From the NCBI RefSeq assembly GCF_032062135.1, contig NC_092863.1, positions 17,334,514-17,398,513 of the forward strand: a stretch of 64,000 nucleotides of DNA. The letters run 5' to 3'. The notes beneath the pieces are model-generated. The model saw only the letters and a list, made by a program, of their open reading frames with translations. It was not told where the DNA came from and searched no databases. Numbering within the stretch: the stretch's first letter is position 1; every line of letters starts with the position of its first letter. This DNA is from Pyxicephalus adspersus. Taxonomy: Eukaryota > Chordata > Amphibia > Anura > Pyxicephalidae. The position numbers and the translations under genes are program-made. Of this stretch, positions 50,964 to 61,910 are shown piece after piece.

Positions 50964-51008
<45 letters not shown>
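50964..51008. repeat. (TA)n microsatellite
   Basis: About 22 uninterrupted TA units after a short TG run. Confidence 0.95.
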
Positions 51009-51014
<6 letters not shown>

Positions 51015-53714
51015 CTGTTTTACCCCCCTGAAGATCTGAGTTTTGTGCTTCACCATGGCCAGATCCGCAATCTTTTTCCCTGACTGTCAGGATCACATCT
51101 AGTATTACGATAATATAACCTAATTGTTCTAGGCTTATACAGAGGACCTGCAATTTATCTTGTTTGTTCTGCCAAAGCATCATTCTTAAATGCTAGACAA
51201 CATGGGGCAGTATAGGTGCCACATCACCTCTTTGCCCCCTCCTAATTGTATGCCTGATAGTTGTTAATGGATCCTTTAAAACGCTGCCTTGCAAGTAAGC
51301 AAATCAAAGATGTATTGTTGTGGCTCTCCATAAGAAGTGGTGGGAGTGAAGGAAAGAGATTAGCTGGCTATGAAATGTAATGCTGTGTTAAATGAAGACT
51401 TGGATCTGCTTGGAGAGGACCTAACCATATATAGAATTTCTTCAAAATTGAGTGCTCAATGGATAGGGGAGTTTATCACTAAGGTTTTCAAGAAAACTGC
51501 AACCCTAGCAATGCCCATGAACAGTAGTACCCAATATTGCATTATTGTCTGCTAGTAGAATCAGTCTGCCCTCTTACAGTCTTTTGTGTAGTGGATTACG
51601 GCAAGCTAATGTCAAGACAAATTTAAGTATTTTCACTAGTTGCATTTAAAATAATCTTAATTGTTCGAAATTTCCCAGAAAATGGGAACATTCGGATGCA
51701 TCATTTAATTTAATAGTAAGTTTAAGACTAATCCTTTATATATTTAAAGGATATATAAAGCCTTTTTTACCCTTTTTAAAACAAAACTGACCTGCTAATT
51801 TGTTCTGGACAATTGACAAGAAAATTGTCAAGAAAAGTTGACAAATGTGAAAAAATTATACTGTAATTACATCTGGCGATTACAATATTAAAGTCTAACT
51901 GCAATCTTCTGGCTGCAGTAGCATATGCAGGCTAATCACTGATTATTTAAGCCTGCTTTGCACAAGTGAGAACCATGAATCTGACCATACTGGGAACCTG
52001 AAATGGCAAAACTGTCAGCCCTGCAAAAAGCATGGATTTATTAGTGTATGCCCAGCATGGGAAATTGTGCTTCTTGATCATCCATAGCATCTCTAAAACT
52101 TAATCTCAGTGTTCTAGTAGTCCACTATAGAATAACTTGCATTATTGTACATTGTACATTATACAATCTTGCCCCACAACCTGCAACCTGAAGTCCATTG
52201 ATGTTTGCAGTTGACTTCTGTCACTGAATTGGTCCCAGGACAGAGCTTTTCCCAAAGCAGACTGGAGATTTAAATACAGCCCTGGATTATTGAGCTTCAA
52301 CTGGGGTTGATAATCCAACAATCAGGCCAACTGGATTCATCCCCATCAAGATTTATTTCCCTGAATCTGGGGTAGACCTTGTTCTGGGTCAGACCACAGA
52401 ATCTTCCTGGCGTGCTGCTGCACTTTATAATGGCAAACTTCTATAAATTTATGCTGAATGTGCTGAAAATGCCAAACCTGGGGATAGTCAAAAGCATATA
52501 TGATGCATATAGGTGGTCAACAGCTAATAAAGTCATTGGTGCAAGTTGATACTTACCTAAAGAGAATAGAGATTCAAGTGGTCCTACACTGCTGTTTCCG
52601 TTAAGTGACACTGGTACTGTATGCTAGAAATGAATCAGCCACTGCTCAGTGAACAGCTAGTGACCCCTGCAGGAGGTATAAGATTTCACAGTGTTTGATA
52701 ATTGTGCAATGGACTTGACTGTGGCAAGCCATAGCCGTGCAGGTTCACCTTACAAACTTGCCACTCCAAGTGGAATTACCACTCCAAGCATTGCTTAAAT
52801 TGCCCGTAGGCCATTTATTAACAGAATTATAACCTAAATTAACTTAATATCAAATAAAATATAAATAAGAATATAAACAATAACAATAACAGTATAAATA
52901 AACACATACATAGAATAACCAATATATAACTTAATAACACCATAATTAAAGAATAAGTACAGATAAACAATAACACATCCTAACCATATTGCTTTCCCAA
53001 CTTTCATACTGGTTGCAGGTCCTCGAAAGCCACCACCTTACACCTTTTTGGGGTCTGCACCTTAAAGACAGTTGCTCCCAGCCGCCCATACTTCTAGCTT
53101 GGGAACGAATATATCCTTTTCTTCTGCAGACCCTGCCCACAACACTTTTCCAGACTATTAACCCAAACCAGGGATTCCATACCAAAGATGGAAACCTAAC
53201 CAAAATATTGCCACCAGCACATTCCCACCGAGGACCTCTACCACCTACCCTATTAGCCAAACCGGCAATCAAAAACCTAAACTGCCAACCACATAAGCTC
53301 TAAAAGGAAGGGAGGGTGGGAAAACTTTTCCTAAATGCTCTCTTGCTCTGAAAAGGGGGGTCCCTCTTCCTCTTGTACATTTTAACTACTCTTGCCCCTC
53401 CTTAAACCTTCTTCCCCCCTCCCTTCCCTCTCGGTCCCTCCCATCCATAACCCAATGCTATCTCCCCCTGACTGCCCCTTCATGACGGCCTTCCCCTATG
53501 CTCCTTCCTCGCTCATTACAGGCCTCACTTTCCTACTTCCTATTGCAAGGAAAAAGATAGATTACAAGTTGAAATGTCAGAATATCTTTTTTTTTATTAT
53601 TCTTAATGAATACCCTATATTTTTTATTATTTGGCTTGGTAAATGTGAATGACAGAATCATACCACATTACCATACCTGTTTATCTGACCTTGACGCAAA
53701 CAGTACACATAAAG
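51009..53714. other. Intergenic, nothing recognised; pyrimidine-rich tract at 53330-53480
   Basis: AT-rich sequence, then a stretch at 53330-53480 made almost wholly of C and T on the plus strand. Open frames on both strands at 52946-53303 have no family features. Confidence 0.4.
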
Positions 53715-53797
53715 GGCAGGATGGCCGAGCGGTCTTAGGCGCTGCTTTAAGGTCGCAGTCTGCCCTGGAGGCGTGGGTCCAAATCCCACTTCTGACA
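53715..53797 (+). tRNA. tRNA-Leu-like sequence, anticodon AAG, possibly a pseudogene
   Basis: The 83-base sequence has the tRNA-Leu layout: acceptor GGCAGGA / TTCTGAC, A-box region TGGCCGAGCGG, anticodon arm CTGCT-TTAAGGT-CGCAG, long variable arm, and T arm GTGGG-TCCAAAT-CCCAC. It most resembles vertebrate tRNA-Leu(CAG), but the anticodon reads AAG. Defects: a G-A mismatch at 2:71, a T-C mismatch at the base of the anticodon loop, and TCCAAAT instead of TTCGAAT in the T loop, which changes the B box. It is either a decaying gene or a tRNA-derived repeat. Confidence 0.75.
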
Positions 53798-53879
53798 GCT
53801 TTTAGAGCCTTCTTTCCAGCTACTCCCATTATCTATCACGTCCATTTAGAAGATGTTGAATGAAAAGTGCCCTTGCATT

Positions 53880-54112
53880 TCAACCTAATGTGTCTGCGTG
53901 GGTTTCCCCCGGGTACTCTGGTTTCCCCCCACACCCCAAAAACATGCAATAAAGTTAATTGGCTTCCCTCATAAATTCACCTTGTGACGATGTGACTATG
54001 ATAGGGACATTAGACTGTGAGCTCCTTTGAGGGACAGTTAGTGACACAACTATGGACTCTGTACAGTGCTGCTTAATATCATGGCACTATATAAATAGTG
54101 CGTAATAATAAT
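53880..54112 (+). repeat. SINE-like dispersed repeat
   Basis: Plus-strand copy of the family at 23279: GTGGGTTTCCCCCGGGTACT, AAAAACATGCAATAAAG, TTAGACTGTGAGCTCC, TGTACAGTGCTGC, CACTATATAAATAG and a TAATAATAAT tail at the right end. Confidence 0.78.
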
Positions 54113-54360
54113 ATTAGGAGAGAATGAAAGGGGTCCTAATTCCTGTGTATTATGAGAGAGGTCCTGATCTCTGTGTATTAGGAGAGAATAAGAGGGGGTC
54201 CTAATGCATGTGTATTAGGAGAGAATAGGAGGGGGTCCTAATGTCTGTGTATTAGGAAAGAATGATAGGGGTCCTAATGTCTGTGTATTAGGATAGAATG
54301 ATAGGGGTCCTAATGTCTGTGTATTAGGATAGAATGATAGGGGTCCTAATGTCTGTGTAT
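54113..54360. repeat. Minisatellite, 36-bp unit, about 6.9 copies
   Basis: The unit starts ATTAGGATAGAATGATAGGG and ends in GTCTGTGT. Right-hand copies are almost identical and left-hand copies more varied, with slightly shortened units. It starts directly after the TAATAAT tail of the SINE-like repeat, so it may have grown out of it. Confidence 0.93.
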
Positions 54361-54377
54361 TTTTAGACGACATCTAG

Positions 54378-54450
54378 GGCTCCATAGCTCAGGGGTTAGA
54401 GCACTGGTCTTGTAAACCAGGGGACGCGAGTTCAAATCTCGCTGGGGCCT
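54378..54450 (+). tRNA. tRNA-Thr (anticodon TGT)
   Basis: The 73-base sequence has all arms: acceptor GGCTCCA / TGGGGCC with one G-T pair, A box TAGCTCAGGGG, anticodon arm CTGGT-CTTGTAA-ACCAG (anticodon at 54411-54413), T arm GCGAG-TTCAAAT-CTCGC, and discriminator T. It matches vertebrate tRNA-Thr(UGU) nearly base for base. The B box GAGTTCAAATC is intact. No run of four T follows within about 100 bases, so polymerase III termination would be late. Confidence 0.95.
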
Positions 54451-54656
54451 GATGGCAAACTTCTCTTAGATGCTTACTCAAAGTGACGTAGGTTTGACAT
54501 TCCAATGGGAATCTACCCTTATATGTCTTTGCCAAATGTCGTGTAGAAAAGTTAATATTGGATAAATGTTTTTTATGATTATAATTGATTGATTGTGTTA
54601 TTAATAATTGCGTATTATCGTATTCGTAGAACAGACTTTATGTTCCTCCTGTGGAA

Positions 54657-54670
54657 GTGACCAAAGTCAC
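54657..54670 (+). repeat. Small hairpin before a GAAACCCGTAGG motif
   Basis: GTGAC-CAAA-GTCAC forms a 5-bp stem with a 4-base loop and is followed at once by GAAACCCGTAGG. I recall similar hairpin-plus-GAAACGCGT words in amphibian repeats, so this is probably part of an unnamed mobile element at about 54450-54780. Confidence 0.5.
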
Positions 54671-54941
54671 GAAACCCGTAGGGGAAATATCTGATATGTC
54701 AATGTAATCAGGATAACACAAGCATAAGTCTGTGAAAAAAAGTCTTTTAAATAATATTTTAATAAAGTTGTTTTTAGTACAAAATATGTATGTAAATCAT
54801 TTTTGCTGTAAAGCATCAGTCAGTAAAATAAAGTATGCCTTTAATTTCCCTCCTTCCTTCCTATTTTTTGAATTTTTGTTCTTAGAATAATTATGGGATA
54901 TGGTATCAAGAAACTAGAGGGGATGCCTATTTTTTTGTTTG

Positions 54942-56830
54942 TCATTTAAGTAGAGGTAGAAGATCCTCAGCCTGTTCGTCAAACAACAAGGTAGAGTCAT
55001 CGGGAGGTACAGGCACATTAGCCACGCTAACTCCTGTCTTTGCTCCTGTCACGGCTCTGCTGGTTGCTGCTGCTGCAGAAGAAGAGCCTCTGCACTTGAG
55101 GCCCCTGAAACATAGTCCACAATACTCTCCACATGACATGGCTGTGTGATTGTATCCCGCCTTCTCAATACCAGCGTACTGATGCTCCGCAGAGATGCTA
55201 TTTAATTATGAATAGTGCTGCCCCTGTCAGGGGAACCCTCTGGAGTGGTGACCAGTACTGAAAGAGAGGGTGATGCTGGGCTGGCAGGGGTCTCCTGTGT
55301 ATCACTGAAACATGCTGCCTGCTTACTGATTGTGCACATGGCACTGACATCTTGGATCGCGGCAGCCCCGGGGAATCAGTATTGGCCACTCGGGGAGAAT
55401 CTTAGCAATGCAGGTTTTCTCTGTCTACTGACCAGATTTGGAGTCTTAGGTCAGGTCATCAGGATGGAGGTAAATTGTGTGTCTGCACCTGTGCCTGTCT
55501 ACGATCTAGCCGCCAGCCACGGGGAGCTCAGAAGGAAAAGTCCTCAGTCCTCCATCACACGGCCAAGCCCCCCAAAGACATTTCTAACTTTCCTCCTAAA
55601 TACAAAAACAAACCTCAAATGGTCTCACTTCACACTAACAAATACATAGAAATGTTTACCATGCATGTCATGACAGAAACTGAACTACTGTACCTGCATA
55701 ATGTTAAGAAATGTAATCTTAATTATGAACAGAAACTTTGTCAGGAGACAGGTTGCATTTCCCAGGACTTGCGCAAGTGTGCAAGGGACGGTGTTTGGAC
55801 AAGGGCTGGCAAAGGATTAGCAGCCCACAGATAAAGCAGTACCAAGATTCCAACAGAGTCAAGTCCAGAATACAGAGCAATGGGTCATACACAGGTAATC
55901 CGTCCATCAAATGAGGTACACAGGAGCAAAACACAAGCAGAGTCGGGGTCACAGGCAAAAGGTCAGTCCAGGCAGCATAAACTCCCAGGGTCAGAAACAG
56001 GCGAAGTCAGCAACAGTAAATCAGATGAATAACACACCAGCAGCATCTTTTAACATCTATCTATAAAAACAGTATAAAACTATTGTACCTCACGATATGT
56101 CAGTTTTTTTTCAAAATTTCTATTGATTTAAAGATGGGTCATATTGATGAATATACAGCTTTACCCTATTCGCGCAATTACACCTAGTTTTATGCTCTCC
56201 CAAAAATTCACAAAGACAAATAAAAGTCCCTCACGACATCCTAATGCAATTAAGTTAGTTGATGATTATTCACAAGTTCACATGTTCTCACTTTACCTTC
56301 ATACACTGATGGATTCTATTCAAATGCTTAAAATTCTTGAAGGCATTAGTGTTTCACCACATACCTTATTGGTTATGATTAATGTTAAAACATTGTTAGG
56401 AGGCACTCTCTGGGCTTACGATCCCAGGCCATGACCCACCACAGGAGGACGCGCACAGCCTATTCCCTCTGGCGGCTGCCCTTGCGGTAGCACTGGAATT
56501 TCAGGATCAGTGTCCCTGTAGCATCCCTGTAGCTGAGGTTTCCCCTTGGCACTAGGCCGCAGAGCTGAGGATAATTGGAGGTGTGTGCAGTTGATCAGCT
56601 GAGTGGTTCCTGTGTAATCCCATGCTGTCATTGGCTGCTGGGGCTTTATAGCCTCTCTGCTTCCTGTCAGATGTGTCTGCTGGGCTGTTGGAGTGATTTT
56701 TGAGTATTTCTCTGTTACTGACCTGTGCCTGTTCCTGACTATCCAGGGGGCTGCTATAGGCAAAGACTGCAGCTATAGATTGGGGGACTGGTGTCTGGGG
56801 AATACTGACCTGGGCTGTACAATTATATAG
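54942..56830. other. Possible LTR-retrotransposon remnants
   Basis: The stretch is more GC-rich than its surroundings. Around 56400-56780 a block with TTTATAGCCTCTCTGCTTCC looks promoter-like, and 55840-56020 has repeated GGGTCACAGGC / CAGAGTCGGGG-type words often seen near frog Gypsy LTRs. No LTR pair, primer site or polymerase frame could be shown. Low confidence. Confidence 0.25.
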
Positions 56831-57276
56831 CAGTATTCCTCACAAACGGTATAGCAGTGGTAAAATCATTTCTTTACACCCAATCCAAATCCACTTTCCG
56901 GTACACTGAATTTGTCCTCAGATAACTTGAATTCATTCTTACACACAATGTAGACTGAAGGGGATACACTTTTATCAATGAAGCTGGGTGATATAGCAAA
57001 TCAGGAATGGATCTGGCCCAGGATTGAAAATATTTGCTAACAAATAGCAAATTACTTTTAGGAAATCCATTCCAGGTTTGCTGGATCACCCAACTTCACT
57101 GATAAAAGTGTATCATCTCCAGTCTTGAATAACTTTAATAAATCAGGCCCAATGTGTTTACTTTCATGACCAGCTATACCTCCAGATACAGAGGATAGCA
57201 ATGGGCACTAAATGTGTGGAATCATATCCCAACCTGTACCTGGGGGGCTGGGAGCGATTTTTGATGGCCATTTTTG

Positions 57277-57282
<6 letters not shown>

Positions 57283-57316
<34 letters not shown>
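57283..57316. repeat. (TA)n microsatellite running into an assembly gap
   Basis: TA units continue up to the first N, so the gap was probably caused by this repeat. Confidence 0.9.
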
Positions 57317-58204
57317 NNNNNNNNNNNNNNNNNNNNNNNNNNNNNNNNNNNNNNNNNNNNNNNNNNNNNNNNNNNNNNNNNNNNNNNNNNNNNNNNNNNN
57401 NNNNNNNNNNNNNNNNNNNNNNNNNNNNNNNNNNNNNNNNNNNNNNNNNNNNNNNNNNNNNNNNNNNNNNNNNNNNNNNNNNNNNNNNNNNNNNNNNNNN
57501 NNNNNNNNNNNNNNNNNNNNNNNNNNNNNNNNNNNNNNNNNNNNNNNNNNNNNNNNNNNNNNNNNNNNNNNNNNNNNNNNNNNNNNNNNNNNNNNNNNNN
57601 NNNNNNNNNNNNNNNNNNNNNNNNNNNNNNNNNNNNNNNNNNNNNNNNNNNNNNNNNNNNNNNNNNNNNNNNNNNNNNNNNNNNNNNNNNNNNNNNNNNN
57701 NNNNNNNNNNNNNNNNNNNNNNNNNNNNNNNNNNNNNNNNNNNNNNNNNNNNNNNNNNNNNNNNNNNNNNNNNNNNNNNNNNNNNNNNNNNNNNNNNNNN
57801 NNNNNNNNNNNNNNNNNNNNNNNNNNNNNNNNNNNNNNNNNNNNNNNNNNNNNNNNNNNNNNNNNNNNNNNNNNNNNNNNNNNNNNNNNNNNNNNNNNNN
57901 NNNNNNNNNNNNNNNNNNNNNNNNNNNNNNNNNNNNNNNNNNNNNNNNNNNNNNNNNNNNNNNNNNNNNNNNNNNNNNNNNNNNNNNNNNNNNNNNNNNN
58001 NNNNNNNNNNNNNNNNNNNNNNNNNNNNNNNNNNNNNNNNNNNNNNNNNNNNNNNNNNNNNNNNNNNNNNNNNNNNNNNNNNNNNNNNNNNNNNNNNNNN
58101 NNNNNNNNNNNNNNNNNNNNNNNNNNNNNNNNNNNNNNNNNNNNNNNNNNNNNNNNNNNNNNNNNNNNNNNNNNNNNNNNNNNNNNNNNNNNNNNNNNNN
58201 NNNN
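57317..58204. other. Assembly gap (888 N)
   Basis: Undetermined bases. Open frames spanning it have no meaning. Confidence 1.
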
Positions 58205-58937
58205 CCGTACCAAGGTCAGGCTTAACGGTCGGGAGGTTAATAAACCCATGTTTTTAACTGATTTTGGTTGTGGTAGAAATGAACAACCCCACTTTTTGGT
58301 GCCATTTTGATCTATATATTGTTTTACATCTACTTTATTAAACTATGCTTGCATTCTTTGAGTTGCATTGTGTTGCATATTTTCTTATGTGTCCTGCCTG
58401 CGTGCACAGATCTGTACACCAAAATATCCTTTTAGGACCATTATCAATGCACAAAAACTTTAATAATAGCTGTCAACACCTTAACTATATTTTTTTCGAA
58501 TAACTGTGCTTTTTTTATTCTTTTTGTAATTGATAATTTTAGTTTTGTGTGATTTGAGCAGTTCAGCCAGCTGTTGATTTCAGTCCTTTTATTTCAAAGA
58601 TTTGTATTGATTTTTAAAAGAACAAAATTTAAGGGGGAATAAAACCAGTGAGGGGAGGGGGGGGGGTGCAATAACATCAGTATCATGGTCTCGCTATATG
58701 TAACAATACAACAAAATATACATCAAACAGAAGTCACAATAACTTTTTGTCAGTAATATAGTAGCAAATTCTAAAACACGGGGTCACAAAAGCAGTAAAA
58801 CTCTTTAAAAGGGACTTTCAAAAGGCAGAAAAGAGGAAGGTTAGAATGGGGGAGAGAAAAGGATTCCTCTAATAGAACTTACACAGAATGACATGCAAGT
58901 ATGGGTCCCATGTCTTTTAATATTTGTTCATATTATT

Positions 58938-60384
58938 CTAGAAAGTACAGGTCACCTTCTCATTTGTCATTATCCAATAAGGTTTATGTTTAGTAAAGCC
59001 AAGAGGTATATTGGTTGCTTTCCAGTAACAAGCAATGGTAATTTGAGCCACTAAGAATATATAGGAAATTAGTCTGGAGCTCAGTTTAGGTACAGAATCA
59101 TCAAATTTAGAAAATAAAGCACTCTCCACTTGCTTTGGGAAATTGATTTGTGTGACTGAAAATATAAGATTATAAATAGGAATCCAAAACTTTTGAACTT
59201 GTGGACAGTGACACCAAGCATGGAGCACAGTGCCCATCTGGCTACAACCTCCATAGCATAGGAGAGAAATATTTGGGTGTAGTTTGTGTATCCGAATCAG
59301 TACCATATACTAGCGCATCATTATTTTGTATATGGCTTCAATGAGCGAGATATTGAGAAATATTTTAGATAATGAGCCCACTACCTCCTACCACTCCTGA
59401 ACTTCACACTCCACTCCCAGATCTACCCCCCATTAGGTCATATTAAAAAGTTTTTTGTGGGGTGAGAACAGCGAGTCATATACAGCAGTTATTTTCCCTC
59501 TTGCCTCCTTAATGGAGCGGCATGATTTCTCAAACGCCATGCTCTGAAATAGGGGAGTAAGCCCTTTGATTTTACTTTGAAAAAACTATTTTATTTGGAA
59601 GTAGCAAAATACTTTTTTTGTCCATCCTACACAGCCAAAACATAGGAGAGGAATGGGCAAAGGATTGCCCTTTAGCTGTGGGAATCCACAAAAGAACCTT
59701 AAACAGGATAGATGTAATGTGCCTTGATAGCTATGTGCACTGAGGGCTTTAAATGAAGAGAAGATTTTATTCTGGGAAATGCAGGGCCAAGGCCCATTGT
59801 TCCAAGTACGTACATTCAAGTATTTCCAAAATCAAAATGCCTTATGTAAATCGAGCGATAGGAGCATGGATTCCCTATCTTGACCCCCATCACAGTTCCC
59901 TTTGATAACTGAGATGGGGTCTATTGTTCTCGTCATAATCTTTAGGTCGCAATTGATTAAGAAGATAGGTCTATATTTGGAATCCTCAGAGGTGATCTTT
60001 AATTGGTTTAGGAATTACATTATTAGTCACTTTGTTATCCTCAACAGGGACCTTATTACCCTTTCTCAAGTATTTGAAATAAGATGCCAAATAGGGGGCC
60101 AATAGATCACTGTAGGCTTTATAATAAGCATTGGATAGCCAATCTGGACCTAGTGCTCGGTTTGCTTCTATACCATTTACTGTTCTCAAGAATTGAGATT
60201 CCCTCAATTTGGGAAGGGGGACCCTGGAAAAGAAAGACTTCAACCTGGCTTCAGACAGTAAAGGCAGAGCCGCATAAAGCTTTTGGTGAAATTCGTGTAA
60301 GGTCTCCAGAACAGGGTTCTGAGAAAGTCTACATTCTTCAATTTTATTATGGGGAGAGCAAAGATGTGGCTTTTGGGAATATGA
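58938..60384 (-). pseudogene. Decayed L1 retrotransposon, ORF2 reverse transcriptase to C-terminal part
   Basis: On the minus strand, 60384-59990 encodes an L1-type segment: a LYAALPLLSEARLKSFFSRV-like helix region, ALGPDWLSNAYYKAYSDLL (the GPDG...FYK motif of L1 RT, with GPDW) and NVIPKPIKD. After a stop and frame changes come IYRPIFLINCDLKIM (YRPISL motif) and SLDLHKAF (LDxxKAFD). Further on, 59306-58938 gives HPNISLLCYGGCSQMGTVLH, the C-terminal Cys-rich region of L1 ORF2. The part between KAF and the C-terminal region is shorter than a whole RT, so the catalytic FADD region seems deleted. Stops and shifts make it non-functional. Confidence 0.85.
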
Positions 60385-60387
60385 GCC

Positions 60388-60695
60388 ACAAGTGATGATA
60401 GTGACACAGGATGATTCCCACAGCTGCATTCATTCATGAGCACAGCCGCAGGTCTCCTGTGTTCTTGGATAGAGAATCTCTATCCAAGAACACATATTAC
60501 AGTTCTGGTAGGGCTGAAAGAGCAATCAGGGGAATGGAGCTGTCATTTACGCTCCCCTGATTGCTCTTGCAGGTCCTGAAAAATTTGAATTTGATGGCCG
60601 AATTCAGAAGGCCATTCTCGCTTACATGTTTGGTAAGCGAGAAAGGCCTAATTCGCTGCAAGATCGAATTTTCAAATCTGGCTCGCTTATCCCTA
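60388..60695. mobile_element. Palindrome-rich non-autonomous DNA transposon, partial (TAGGGAT end)
   Basis: The right end GCTCGCTTATCCCTA matches the end type of the element at 38470. Inside, TGTTCTTGGATAGAG (60460-60474) pairs with CTCTATCCAAGAACA (60478-60492), and AGCAATCAGGGGA pairs with TCCCCTGATTGCT at 60520-60575. The left part (CACAGGATGATTCCCACAGC) directly meets L1 sequence without a recognisable left terminal repeat, so the element seems truncated. Confidence 0.75.
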
Positions 60696-60934
60696 AAGAG
60701 CATAGGCCCGGTCTGCAGTGCTGCAAGCCTGCAGTGCCTGTCAGTGTCATCTTCAATGACAGTTTGTAGTCCAGGAATCATTGGGAATCACGAAGGAGGT
60801 AGATCGAAGAGGAGACACTGTGTGGTGATACAAACCATAACACAGGAATAAGAGTGACCCACTTAATAAAGGGGGCTTCTGAATATCAATTAAGCCCCCA
60901 CCTACAGATCCTCATTACACTGACCCCTGGCATA

Positions 60935-61845
60935 CCAATGCACGAAGCTGCCTTTCCGACCACATGCCGGCTAACATTGCACCTGGCTGCTCTCTGTTCC
61001 TCATCTAGCCTACCAATGCACCTGGCTGCTCTTTGTTCCTCATCTAGCTTACCAATGCACCTGGCTGCTCTTTGATTCCCATATAGCCTACATGGACCTG
61101 GCTGCCTTTACAATCCCATGTGGGCTACCAGGGCATCTGGTTGTCTTTCCAAGCTCATATGAGCTAACAATTCACCTGTCTGCTCTGTGTCCCTCATCTG
61201 GTTTACCAATGCATTGTCTTTCTAACTACATTATTATTATTAAGGAGGATTTATATGGCGCCAACATGTTACACAGCAATGTACATTAAATAGGGGTAGC
61301 AAATGACAGCCAGGTACAGACAGTGACACAGGATGAGGGGAGCACCCTGCCCAAAAAAGCTTACAGTCTAGGACTACATCTGGGCTACCAATGCAACTGA
61401 CTGCTCTTTGTTTCCCATATAGTCTACCAATGCACCTGGCTGCTTTTGCTACTCATCTGACCTACCAATGCACTTGGCTGCCTTTCCAACCACATGTGAG
61501 TTAACAATGCCCCTGATTGCCTTTCCAAACACATCCTGGCCACCAATGCACCTGCCTGCTTTTTGTTCTTTATCTAGCTTACCAATGCACCTGGCTGCCT
61601 TTTAAAAAACATTTGTGTTACCAATGCACCTGGCTGCCTTTCAAGCCATATCTTAGCTACCAATGCACCTGGCTTGACCTTGTTTCTCACTGGCGTACTA
61701 TTTCACCTGTATGCCTTTCCAACCCCATCTGGCCTACCAATATACCTGGCTGTCTTTCCAACAACATCTAGGGTAGCATTGCACGTGGCTACGCTTTGTC
61801 CCTCATGTAGCCTACCAATGCACCTGGCTGCCCTTGGAGCAGAAC
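60935..61845. repeat. Minisatellite, 39-bp unit, about 20 copies, interrupted
   Basis: The unit is TACCAATGCACCTGGCTGCT followed by CTTTGTTCCTCATCTAGCT, with perfect 39-base spacing around 61011-61089 and diverged units elsewhere. A 39-base period keeps the frame, which creates repetitive open frames that are not genes. A SINE-like insertion splits the array at 61228-61378. Confidence 0.93.
61228..61378 (-). repeat. SINE-like repeat inserted in the minisatellite
   Basis: Starts with an ATTATTATTATT tract (a TAATAAT tail on the minus strand), then TTTATATGGCGCCAACATG, ACACAGCAATGTACA and CAAAAAAGCTTACAGTC. The tail type resembles the other SINE-like repeats here, but the body differs. Confidence 0.65.
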
Positions 61846-61910
61846 CAGCATAGCTGAATCTAAATTCCTTACTACACCAAAGGATTCATTTCTCATAAAA
61901 ACCATGACCC

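Noticed and set aside
52946..53303. Overlapping open frames of 104-108 residues on both strands
   Set aside because: No recognisable domain; paired frames on both strands suggest chance in a CT-rich stretch.
54113..54360. Possible CRISPR-like array
   Set aside because: Units join directly without unique spacers, and the genome is vertebrate. It is a minisatellite.
57164..58310. Open frames of 327-369 residues on both strands
   Set aside because: They consist almost wholly of N bases from the assembly gap plus a TA microsatellite.
60854..61289. Repetitive open frame with repeated LPMHLAALCSSSS-type units
   Set aside because: A 39-base tandem repeat always keeps its frame; there are no start context, splice or domain signs.
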